Positions 7,320 through 14,418 of a stretch of DNA of 33,620 bases are shown piece by piece. The position numbers and the translations under genes are program-made. The notes below the pieces were generated by a model. The model saw nothing but the letters and a program-made list of their open reading frames with translations. It was not told where the DNA came from and did no database searches. The DNA is from Bacteroidota bacterium. GTDB taxonomy: Bacteria > Bacteroidota > Bacteroidia > Cytophagales > Cyclobacteriaceae. Location of the stretch: NCBI GenBank assembly GCA_016178785.1, contig JACOSO010000003.1, forward strand, positions 1-33,620, given 5' to 3'. Each line of letters starts with the position of its first letter. The first letter of the stretch is position 1.

Positions 7320-9212
7320 TTAGTAGAGCACCCTAAACTTAATCGTGTGCTCAATCGAGCGGAGGCCTTTGATCACTTCTTTGTCGTACTCTTTATTGAT
7401 ATCGGTGATCACGTAACCGATATGCTCATTGGTCTTTAAATATTGCCCCACGATGTTGATGCCGTGTGCAGCAAGCACGTTGTTTATCTTGGCAAGGATA
7501 CCGGGTACATTGTCGTGAATGTGAATGAGACGATGTGCGTTTTCCAGGGTTGGCAAGGTAAGGTTGGGGAAGTTTACGCTATTGCTGGTGCTGCCCGTGT
7601 TAATGTAGTCCATGATCTTGCCTGGCACAAAGTTGCCAATGTTCTCTTGCGCTTCGAGTGTGCTGCCTCCGATGTGCGGTGAGAGAATAGTGTTGGGCAA
7701 TCCGCGTAGCTCGGAAACAAATTCTTCATCGTTGCTGATCGGTTCATAGGGATAAACATCGATAGCGCAACCTGCCACCTTTCCATTCAGGATGTTTTCT
7801 CGTAAGGCCTTTACATCGACAATATGCCCGCGACTGAGGTTGAGGAAGATCACTCCCTTTTTCATGAGTGCGAATTCATGAACTCCAATAAAATTGGCAT
7901 TGCTTTCGCGTCCGTCCACATGCAGTGTTACTACATCAGACTGAGATAAAAGTTCTTTCAATGTTTTACATTTCACAGCATTGCCAAGCGCAAGCTTTTC
8001 TTCTTTGTCGTAGTAGAGCACTTTCATGCCCAGGTTTTCGGCAAGTACTGAAAGTTGCGCACCAATATTTCCGTAGCCGATGATGCCTAATTTTTTTCCG
8101 CGCACTTCGAAACTTCCTTTGGCCGATTTATCCCATTGGCCTTTGTGCATCTTGTTCGATTTGTCAACGATGTTGCGGATGAGCATGATCATCTCAGCAA
8201 TGGCAAGTTCCACGACAGAACGCGTGTTGCTAAAAGGTGCGTTGAAAACAGCTACGCCTTTTTTAGTAGCGGCAGCAAGATCGATTTGATTTGTGCCGAT
8301 GCAAAATGCACCGATGGCCATGAGCCGGTCGGCATTTGCCAAAACCTTAGCTGTGACTTGTGTTTTTGAGCGGATGCCAAGAACTGACACATTTTTTATT
8401 TTTTCGCAAAGCTCGTCTTCATCAAGACCGGCAGGATAAGATTCGACAGTAAAACCCTCGGCTTTTACGAGCTCGATGGCCACGGGATGCACACCCTCCA
8501 ATAGGAGCATGTTAATCCGGTTTTTTGGGTAAGAGATGTTTGTGTTCAACTTATTCAAATATAAAACTTCGTCAAGGCTTGGCGCAATGTGATCTGCTTT
8601 GGTTACCACTCGTTCGCGCTCAATATTTTCGGTGAATGCATAAAATTTATTCGCGAGGCCGGAGTGTTTGATCTCGTAGTCAGTATAACCATCTCCAATC
8701 ACATATATATCGCCATCTAAATTCAGCTTTTTAATTTGCTCGGCTTTTCCGTTGTTGGCAGATAGAGGATTTTCGGTATCGAAGCCGATTACTTTCCCTG
8801 AATCGTCAAAACGAAATTCATTAGCTAAAACATTTTCTTTTTTGATTCCAAACTCAGTCACCACCGGTTCAATGAATTCACGAAAACCATTGGATACAAT
8901 AAAAACGTGATCCTTATGTGTATTGAAAAAATCTTTGTTGCGCTGGAATGAATCTGTCACCAGGCTTTTTAGTTTCTCGATCAAATGACCCAGATGTCTT
9001 TTGTGAGGGGATAGGAGTTGAATTCTTTTTTCAATCGATTCGCGCAGTGACAAACTTCCGTCCATCCCCTGATTGGTGATCTCAGCAATTTGCCTTTGAA
9101 TGGATTCCCTTTCCGGATTGTCGCTTAAGCAAATTTCGGCAAGAACATCGAAAGCCTCTACTTTGGTAAAAGTACTATCGAAGTCAATGATGAAGTATTT
9201 GTTGGGAATCAT
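7320..9212 (-). CDS. Fused phosphoserine phosphatase-like / D-3-phosphoglycerate dehydrogenase
   Basis: A 630-aa two-enzyme protein for serine biosynthesis. Residues 1-220 form a HAD phosphatase: nucleophile motif DFDST at 10-14, S107 in VSNGF, K156, and GDGYTD at 173-178, so all four motifs are intact. Residues 232-550 form the SerA dehydrogenase: NAD-binding GYGNIG at 379-384, and catalytic His513 in SPHIGGST. Residues 558-630 are an ACT domain (HIHDNVPGILAKIN), the usual serine-sensing regulator. The protein could thus catalyse the first and last steps of the pathway from 3-phosphoglycerate; the middle enzyme SerC is not in the window. Its ATG overlaps the stop of the upstream PIN-toxin gene by four bases (ATGA), implying one mRNA and translational coupling. 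Confidence 0.93.
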   Translation of the reverse strand: MIPNKYFIIDFDSTFTKVEAFDVLAEICLSDNPERESIQRQIAEITNQGMDGSLSLRESIEKRIQLLSPHKRHLGHLIEKLKSLVTDSFQRNKDFFNTHKDHVFIVSNGFREFIEPVVTEFGIKKENVLANEFRFDDSGKVIGFDTENPLSANNGKAEQIKKLNLDGDIYVIGDGYTDYEIKHSGLANKFYAFTENIERERVVTKADHIAPSLDEVLYLNKLNTNISYPKNRINMLLLEGVHPVAIELVKAEGFTVESYPAGLDEDELCEKIKNVSVLGIRSKTQVTAKVLANADRLMAIGAFCIGTNQIDLAAATKKGVAVFNAPFSNTRSVVELAIAEMIMLIRNIVDKSNKMHKGQWDKSAKGSFEVRGKKLGIIGYGNIGAQLSVLAENLGMKVLYYDKEEKLALGNAVKCKTLKELLSQSDVVTLHVDGRESNANFIGVHEFALMKKGVIFLNLSRGHIVDVKALRENILNGKVAGCAIDVYPYEPISNDEEFVSELRGLPNTILSPHIGGSTLEAQENIGNFVPGKIMDYINTGSTSNSVNFPNLTLPTLENAHRLIHIHDNVPGILAKINNVLAAHGINIVGQYLKTNEHIGYVITDINKEYDKEVIKGLRSIEHTIKFRVLY

Positions 9213-9586
9213 AAACTCCAGGGATCGACCAATTCAAGTCCACTTAGCATTTTAAAATCAGAAAAATTACGAGTAACCAAAGTCAGCTCAAAAACAAGAG
9301 CCGTTGCAGCTATGATGGCGTCAGGTAATTTTATTTTGTGTTCTCTCCGAATTACAATGGTTTGATTAATAATTTCATCTGTAAGCCCAATTACAGTAGA
9401 TGAATTTACAAGCTCTACAATTCCATTATTGACTATTGAGAAACCTAGCGCTTCAATTTTATTGATCACAGAAATAGTCGGATGGCCGTCAATAATTGAG
9501 GCCAAAAATATTTTTCCTTTTTCAGGTATTTTTCCGAGAGAAAAGTCAATGATACAGTTGGTATCAATTAAATGCCCCTGTCCCAT
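9209..9586 (-). CDS. PIN-domain ribonuclease toxin (VapC-like)
   Basis: A 125-aa PIN domain, the fold of VapC toxins that cleave RNA (commonly tRNA or rRNA). The acidic site is complete: D8 in LIDTN, E45 in INKIEALGF, D89 in KLPDAIIAATAL and D110 in LVTRNFSDF. Its start overlaps the antitoxin gene by 19 bases, the classic toxin-antitoxin layout. Its stop overlaps the start of the serine biosynthesis fusion gene by four bases, so the toxin sits between its antitoxin and a housekeeping gene. Its RNA target cannot be predicted. Confidence 0.9.
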   Translation of the reverse strand: MGQGHLIDTNCIIDFSLGKIPEKGKIFLASIIDGHPTISVINKIEALGFSIVNNGIVELVNSSTVIGLTDEIINQTIVIRREHKIKLPDAIIAATALVFELTLVTRNFSDFKMLSGLELVDPWSL

Positions 9587-9783
9587 TCGTTACGCATTTG
9601 CAGGAGTTCCTTGTGCATCTTCTTCACCTGCTCATCCGAAAGACTTCCATAAAGGCGTTCAGAAAGCTTTTGTTTAGGCTGATCAGTCTCTTTTTTAAGC
9701 ACACGAATGAGTTGAAGAGACTCTAAATCTTCCAAAAGCTTTAACACTTTGGTATCTGTTACAGTAATCGTCAGTGTTTGCAT
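9568..9783 (-). CDS. Antitoxin partner of the PIN toxin
   Basis: A 71-aa protein with a beta-like N-terminal segment (MQTLTITVTDTKVLKLLEDL) and a charged helical C-terminus, the latter likely wrapping the toxin. It is identified mainly from position: directly upstream of, and overlapping, the PIN gene. Its first 29 residues resemble those of the orphan gene at 10504-10698 (about 10 identities by eye). A -7 promoter element lies four bases before its ATG, and a perfect inverted repeat lies just upstream, consistent with autoregulation. Confidence 0.8.
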   Translation of the reverse strand: MQTLTITVTDTKVLKLLEDLESLQLIRVLKKETDQPKQKLSERLYGSLSDEQVKKMHKELLQMRNEWDRGI

Positions 9784-9787
9784 AAGT

Positions 9788-9795
9788 CAAAGGTA
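9788..9795 (-). promoter_or_regulatory. -7 promoter element of the antitoxin/toxin/serine operon
   Basis: The minus strand reads TACCTTTG, an exact TAnnTTTG match, with only four bases (ACTT) before the ATG at 9783. Transcription would be expected to start at or next to the start codon, giving a leaderless mRNA. Confidence 0.55.
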
Positions 9796-9798
9796 AGG

Positions 9799-9816
9799 AA
9801 ATGATGGCTATCATTT
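9799..9816. promoter_or_regulatory. Inverted repeat, candidate antitoxin operator
   Basis: AAATGAT (9799-9805) and ATCATTT (9810-9816) form a perfect 7-bp inverted repeat around GGCT. It begins four bases upstream of the -7 element, where a bound antitoxin or toxin-antitoxin complex would block RNA polymerase. Confidence 0.4.
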
Positions 9817-9871
9817 TAACCTTCAGGAGTCAATAAATTATTAAACAAACGTTAGCTATGCTTGATGGTAC

Positions 9872-10432
9872 TTACACTTCAATCTTACTCACCAGTTCGT
9901 TATACCAGGCATCACCATATTTTCTGATCAATGGGTCCTTGAGAAATTTATAGAGAGGTACTTTCAGCGATTTACCGAAACTACAGGCATCAGAGCAGAT
10001 GCTCCACTCGTGATAGTTTACTGCTTCGAGATTTTTTTTCTTCGTAATGCGAATAGGGTAAAGATGACAGGAGATGGGCTTGCGATAAGAAATTTTTCCG
10101 TCCAGGTAAGCTTGCTCTATTCCACATTTTAAAATGCCTTGTTTGTCGTAATGGGCGTAAGCACACTCACGGCCTTCGATGACTGGAGTAGAGTAGTCAC
10201 CATCTTCATCTAAAACATAGGGTCCAACTTCTGCGATTTGCTTCAATCCGTCAGGAGTAAGGTATGGCTTGATCTTCTCCTGGATTTCTTTCATTATCTG
10301 CAGTTCATCTTCTTCAAGCGGAGCGCCCAGTTCACCTTCTACACAACATGCGCCTTTACATTTTTCCAAATGACAAACAAACTCAACGTCTTTGATGTCG
10401 TCTGAAACTAGAATTTCGCCTACTTTAATCAT
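9872..10432 (-). CDS. DUF3109 family protein, Cys-rich
   Basis: A 186-aa protein of the DUF3109 family, widespread in Bacteroidota and of unknown function. It is rich in Cys: C20, C25, C29 and C30 ([11 protein letters not shown]), then [22 protein letters not shown] and CSDAC. That spacing suggests a metal or iron-sulfur site like that of YkgJ-type proteins. I choose the ATG at 10432; the longer reading begins with TTG at 10453 and adds seven residues. It is divergent from the orphan antitoxin-like gene, with which it shares a short intergenic region. Confidence 0.85.
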   Translation of the reverse strand: MIKVGEILVSDDIKDVEFVCHLEKCKGACCVEGELGAPLEEDELQIMKEIQEKIKPYLTPDGLKQIAEVGPYVLDEDGDYSTPVIEGRECAYAHYDKQGILKCGIEQAYLDGKISYRKPISCHLYPIRITKKKNLEAVNYHEWSICSDACSFGKSLKVPLYKFLKDPLIRKYGDAWYNELVSKIEV

Positions 10433-10491
10433 CTTGCCTATAATTCGGTGCAAGTTAGCAAGACTTTAGGCCACCTGAAACCTGTTTTTAT

Positions 10492-10499
10492 TATCTTTG
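10492..10499 (+). promoter_or_regulatory. -7 promoter element of the orphan antitoxin-like gene
   Basis: TATCTTTG is an exact TAnnTTTG match with four bases (TGAT) before the ATG at 10504. No clean TTTG is seen at -33. The spacing implies a leaderless transcript, as at 9788-9795 and 26566-26573. Confidence 0.5.
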
Positions 10500-10503
10500 T
10501 GAT

Positions 10504-10698
10504 ATGAAAGAGGTGACGCTGTTGGTGGAGGACGAAAAGGTGGATGTCTTCCTCAAATTTGTGAAAACACTGGATTATGTGAAGGTCTTGGATGATGGTA
10601 GTTTCGAAGAGTTACAGGGAAATTTGGATGAAGCGAAATCAGTGCAATCAGAAAATCTCCTGAAAAAACCATTAAAAAAGTTTTTGAACAGGTTGTAA
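10504..10698 (+). CDS. Orphan antitoxin-like small protein
   Basis: A 64-aa protein, MKEVTLLVEDEKVDVFLKFV onward, whose N-terminal half aligns without gaps with the antitoxin at 9568-9783 (about 10 of 29 identical, similar hydrophobic pattern ending in KVL/RVL). The C-terminal half is charged and basic at the end. No PIN or other toxin follows: the next gene is the UvrD-like helicase 165 bases downstream. It could be a solitary antitoxin, a remnant of a pair, or an unrelated small regulator. Confidence 0.7.
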   Translation: MKEVTLLVEDEKVDVFLKFVKTLDYVKVLDDGSFEELQGNLDEAKSVQSENLLKKPLKKFLNRL

Positions 10699-10863
10699 AC
10701 ATTAATTCGCTTTAAAATTTTATCATCATCGATCGCTTCCTGAAAATAGTACGCCCTGAAGTCTCACTTTAATCATGGAATGCATCAAAACTCTCTGATG
10801 AGAGGTGGATTTGCATTGATAGAATTTTTTGAAAATGAAATTTAAGAAGGAAGAAAATTTGAA

Positions 10864-13122
10864 ATGGATTATTTAAAGACTTTAAATCCGCCTCAGCACG
10901 AGGGCGTGGTGAATACGGAAGGGCCGTGCATGATCATTGCTGGCGCAGGCTCTGGGAAAACACGGGTTCTTACTTACCGCATCGCTCATTTGATTCAAAA
11001 ACAAGACGTTGACCCGTTCAACATCATGGCGCTAACGTTTACGAATAAGGCCGCCAAAGAAATGCGAGAACGGATTGAGCACGTTGTCGGCTCTGATGCA
11101 CGCAATTTGTGGATGGGAACTTTTCACTCTGTATTCGCCAGAATCTTAAGAGCTGAGGCGCATCACATTGGTTATCCCAATAACTTTACGATCTATGATA
11201 CGGATGACTCTAAGTCTTTAATAAAAAGTGTGGTGAAAGAAATGGGATTGGACGAAACGCAATACAAAGCCAATCTTATTTACAACCGGATCTCCGGAGC
11301 GAAAAATAAACTGATCTCGTGGCAGGAGTATTTGGCAAACCCGCTGCTTATGGGCGATGATGCTGCCAACATGCGACCCGAGATTGGCAACATTTATAAA
11401 AAGTATGCCGAACGCTGCTTCAAAAGTGGAGCGATGGATTTTGACGATCTGCTTTTCAATACTGACAAACTTTTCAAAGAGCATCTTGAAGTGCTTAATA
11501 AGTATCAACATAGAATTAACTACGTATTAGTCGATGAGTTTCAGGATACTAACCTTTGTCAATACTTCATTATTCGCAAGCTGGCATCAGTAAAACAAAA
11601 TGTTTGCGTAGTGGGTGATGATGCGCAAAGTATTTACGCCTTTCGCGGAGCAGATATTTCCAACATCCTGAATTTTGAAAAAGATTATCCCGACCTCAGG
11701 ATTATCAAACTTGAGCAAAACTATCGTTCAACCAAGACAATTGTTGATGCGGCTAACTCAGTTATTGCAAAGAACAAAGCGCAGCTTCCTAAAAATGTAT
11801 GGACTGCGAATGAGGATGGAACGTTGATCGAGTTGATCAAAGCTGTTTCCGATAACGAAGAAGGGAGATTAGTTGCCTCCTCTATTTTCGAAGAGAAGAT
11901 GCAGAATCAATATGCGTTCAGCGATTTCGTTGTGCTCTATCGTACCAACAGTCAGAGCCGCTCGATAGAAGAAGCGCTCCGAAGGATGAATATTAAATAC
12001 AAGGTGGTAGGCGGACTTTCATTCTATCAGCGGAAGGAAATCAAGGATTTGCTCGCGTATTTACGCTATTCGCTTAATCAGCAGGATGAAGCTTCATTCA
12101 GGAGGATCATTAATCTTCCTAAACGGGGAATTGGAGATAGTACGATCGATAAGATTGTTGTTGCAGCCAATGATCATGCAATCACTATATGGGAGGTGCT
12201 AGAGAATGCACCATCATTTGTTGGAGGCCGCGCTGCTGGGCCCATTGAAGATTTTGTAACAAAGATCAAACGCTTCGGTGTCGAAATTCAGAATAAAGAT
12301 GCTTATGAAGCTGCGGCAGAAATTGCGAAGTCATCGGGCTTGCTAAAAGAATTGTATGAGGACAAAACTGCCGAGGGATTAAGCCGCTTCGAAAACGTTC
12401 AGGAATTGCTCAACGCGATTAAAGAATACGTGGACGATCCTGAAAAGGAAGACAAAAGCCTGGGCGCATTCCTTCAGGAGGTTTCTTTGATCACCGGTCA
12501 GGACGAAAACAAAGACAACGATCCCGATAAGGTGACGCTAATGACCATTCACATGGCCAAAGGCCTGGAGTTCAAGAACGTTTACATTGTCGGGTTAGAA
12601 GAAGATTTGTTTCCATCACAGATGATGTTGAGCAGTCGCGCAGAGTTGGAGGAGGAGCGGAGGTTATTTTATGTGGCGATTACTCGTGCGCAGAAGAAAC
12701 TTTTCCTCTCGTATGCCATCACACGCTATCGGTTTGGTCGTTTGAAAAATTGCGAGCCAAGCCGTTTCCTTGACGACATTGATCAGCGGTACATTAAGAT
12801 AAGCTCAAAGTTTGGTGGCAACGATTTATTTGCAACACCCAATCCAAACTATGCTAAGAATTTTGTAAGCGGTATGAAGAGCACGGCCAGCGCACCTAAG
12901 CCAAAGGCGGTGACGACATACAAGCCTTCAGCTGACTTTGCGCCAAGCGATACACGTGAACTGAAGGAAGGAATGAAAGTGGAACACCCTAAATTCGGAT
13001 TCGGGACGGTTGTGAAAATGGAAGAACAGGGCACAGAACGAAAGGCGAAGATCAACTTTGCCGATTTTGGAGAGAAGACCTTATTGCTTAGCTTTGCCAA
13101 GTTGATGATTCATGAAAATTGA
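10864..13122 (+). CDS. ATP-dependent 3'-5' DNA helicase, UvrD/PcrA family
   Basis: Superfamily 1A helicase of 752 aa acting in DNA repair and in resolving replication-transcription conflicts. Motifs run in order: Q-motif region LNPPQHEGV, Walker A AGAGSGKT at 26-33, LTFTNKAAKEM, Walker B with VDEFQDTN, GDDAQSIYAFRGA, LEQNYRS, VTLMTIHMAKGLEF and the motif VI region RRLFYVAITRA. The C-terminal EGMKVEHPKFGFGTVV segment is the PcrA-type domain known to contact RNA polymerase. The gene ends in TGATG, overlapping the start of the downstream antitoxin gene by one base. It therefore heads a compact operon that continues through a toxin-antitoxin pair to murA. Confidence 0.95.
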   Translation: MDYLKTLNPPQHEGVVNTEGPCMIIAGAGSGKTRVLTYRIAHLIQKQDVDPFNIMALTFTNKAAKEMRERIEHVVGSDARNLWMGTFHSVFARILRAEAHHIGYPNNFTIYDTDDSKSLIKSVVKEMGLDETQYKANLIYNRISGAKNKLISWQEYLANPLLMGDDAANMRPEIGNIYKKYAERCFKSGAMDFDDLLFNTDKLFKEHLEVLNKYQHRINYVLVDEFQDTNLCQYFIIRKLASVKQNVCVVGDDAQSIYAFRGADISNILNFEKDYPDLRIIKLEQNYRSTKTIVDAANSVIAKNKAQLPKNVWTANEDGTLIELIKAVSDNEEGRLVASSIFEEKMQNQYAFSDFVVLYRTNSQSRSIEEALRRMNIKYKVVGGLSFYQRKEIKDLLAYLRYSLNQQDEASFRRIINLPKRGIGDSTIDKIVVAANDHAITIWEVLENAPSFVGGRAAGPIEDFVTKIKRFGVEIQNKDAYEAAAEIAKSSGLLKELYEDKTAEGLSRFENVQELLNAIKEYVDDPEKEDKSLGAFLQEVSLITGQDENKDNDPDKVTLMTIHMAKGLEFKNVYIVGLEEDLFPSQMMLSSRAELEEERRLFYVAITRAQKKLFLSYAITRYRFGRLKNCEPSRFLDDIDQRYIKISSKFGGNDLFATPNPNYAKNFVSGMKSTASAPKPKAVTTYKPSADFAPSDTRELKEGMKVEHPKFGFGTVVKMEEQGTERKAKINFADFGEKTLLLSFAKLMIHEN

Positions 13123-13322
13123 TGAGCACCAAGCAAATCATAGCTGAGATTGATAATTTGTCAAGGGAAGAGAAGCAAGAACTCCTTCGTTATTTGTCAG
13201 CTAAACTGAAGAAAGCCGAAGCACTTGAGATTTTATCCAAAATTAGAGGAAGGGGAAAAAATATTTTTGGTATCGATGCTCAAGAATATGTTAATAAGCT
13301 AAGAGAGGATGACCGTCCTTGA
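13122..13322 (+). CDS. Antitoxin-like protein upstream of PIN toxin
   Basis: A 66-aa, mostly helical, charged protein (MSTKQIIAEIDNLSREEKQE and onward). Its ATG overlaps the helicase stop codon by one base (TGATG); a TTG one codon earlier is less likely. It overlaps the PIN gene by 14 bases. Assignment as antitoxin rests on this layout and on its size and charge. It is not obviously related to the antitoxin at 9568-9783. Confidence 0.75.
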   Translation: MSTKQIIAEIDNLSREEKQELLRYLSAKLKKAEALEILSKIRGRGKNIFGIDAQEYVNKLREDDRP

Positions 13323-13737
13323 TCCGGTATTTCTAGATACTGCTCCGCTTATTTATCTTGTCGAAAATGATGTAAGGTATTCTCAAGATGTAGCTGATTT
13401 TTTAGCCAAGGAGTTCGCACAGGAAAATTCGATCATGACAAGCGTATTAACGGTATCGGAGTTCAATGTAAAACCCATCCGACAAGATGATGTCGAATTG
13501 CTTGAGAATTTTCAAAAAGCATTAAGCGACTTGCATGCCCAGATATTTGATATCACTTTAAAAATTGTGAAAACTGCAGCGGGGCTGCGAGCGAAATATA
13601 AATCTTTAAAAACTGTTGACGCATTACAAATCGGTTGCGCTATAAACTATGTTTGCAAAAGATTCCTAACAAATGATCATCGCCTGAAAGGGGTTGATGA
13701 AATTCAGGTAATTTTAATAGGAGAATTAAAAAGTTAA
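13309..13737 (+). CDS. PIN-domain ribonuclease toxin (VapC-like)
   Basis: A 142-aa PIN domain with its acidic residues in place: D10 in FLDTAPLIYLVE, E51 in VSEF, D104 in KTVDALQIG and D123 in FLTNDHRLK. The LDTAPLIYLVE form is typical of one VapC subgroup and differs from the PIN gene at 9209-9586, so the two pairs look independently acquired. It overlaps its antitoxin gene and is followed after three bases by the DUF4290 gene, which places the pair inside a housekeeping operon. Confidence 0.9.
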   Translation: MTVLDPVFLDTAPLIYLVENDVRYSQDVADFLAKEFAQENSIMTSVLTVSEFNVKPIRQDDVELLENFQKALSDLHAQIFDITLKIVKTAAGLRAKYKSLKTVDALQIGCAINYVCKRFLTNDHRLKGVDEIQVILIGELKS

Positions 13738-13740
13738 AAA

Positions 13741-14418
13741 ATGATCGGAGAATACAACAGCCAACGCGAGCCAATTATTTTAAAGGAATATGGCCGCAAC
13801 GTGCAAAAATTAGTGAACTACATTCGTACGATTCCCGACAAGGAAAAACGTACTCAAATGGCGACCACCTTGATCGAGTTGATCAAGCAATTGGCGCCAG
13901 TGGCGAAAGAAGCACAAGAAAACCCGCAACGGATGTGGGATGACTTGTACATCATGGCCAACTTTAATTTGGAAGTAAACAATCCTTTCTCCACGCCTGA
14001 CCGCAGCATTTTGCAGAAGAAGCCAGCTAAAATGGCTTACCCGCAAAGCGAAGTGCGCTTTAAACATTATGGAAAAAATATTGAACGTTTAGTTCAGGAG
14101 GCTCTGAAAAAAGAAGATCCACAAGAACGTGAGGAAGCAACCATCTATCTTGGTAAGCTGATGAAGACTTTCTACAGCAATTGGAACAAGGAAACACTCG
14201 ATGACTCGGTGATTGTGAAGGACATTGCACTTTTGTCGAAGGGAAAATTGACGCTGAACCTCGACAAAGTGCGCGAAGACAATTTGTTTGAGAAATTATA
14301 TCGCGAGAAAAAGCAGTTGCGCCCCGAGGGCAATCCGCGAGACAATCGCGATAACCGCAACCGCGGCAACAGACCATTCAATAAAAACCGTCATCAGCAC
14401 CGCAGAAGAGATAAATGA
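13741..14418 (+). CDS. DUF4290 domain protein
   Basis: A 225-aa protein of the DUF4290 family, found in Bacteroidota, as far as I recall often next to murA. The body is helical and charged (EYGRNVQKLVNYIRTIPD near the N-terminus, MWDDLYIMANFNLEVNNPF in the middle). The last 30 residues are rich in Arg, Asn and His (RDNRDNRNRGNRPFNKN, then HQHRRRDK) and could bind RNA or another polyanion. Function is unknown. Its stop overlaps the murA start by four bases (ATGA). Confidence 0.88.
   Translation: MIGEYNSQREPIILKEYGRNVQKLVNYIRTIPDKEKRTQMATTLIELIKQLAPVAKEAQENPQRMWDDLYIMANFNLEVNNPFSTPDRSILQKKPAKMAYPQSEVRFKHYGKNIERLVQEALKKEDPQEREEATIYLGKLMKTFYSNWNKETLDDSVIVKDIALLSKGKLTLNLDKVREDNLFEKLYREKKQLRPEGNPRDNRDNRNRGNRPFNKNRHQHRRRDK

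Noticed and set aside
10791..10804. Small hairpin CTCTC-TGAT-GAGAG upstream of the helicase gene
   Set aside because: A 5-bp stem without T tract or conserved context is expected by chance.
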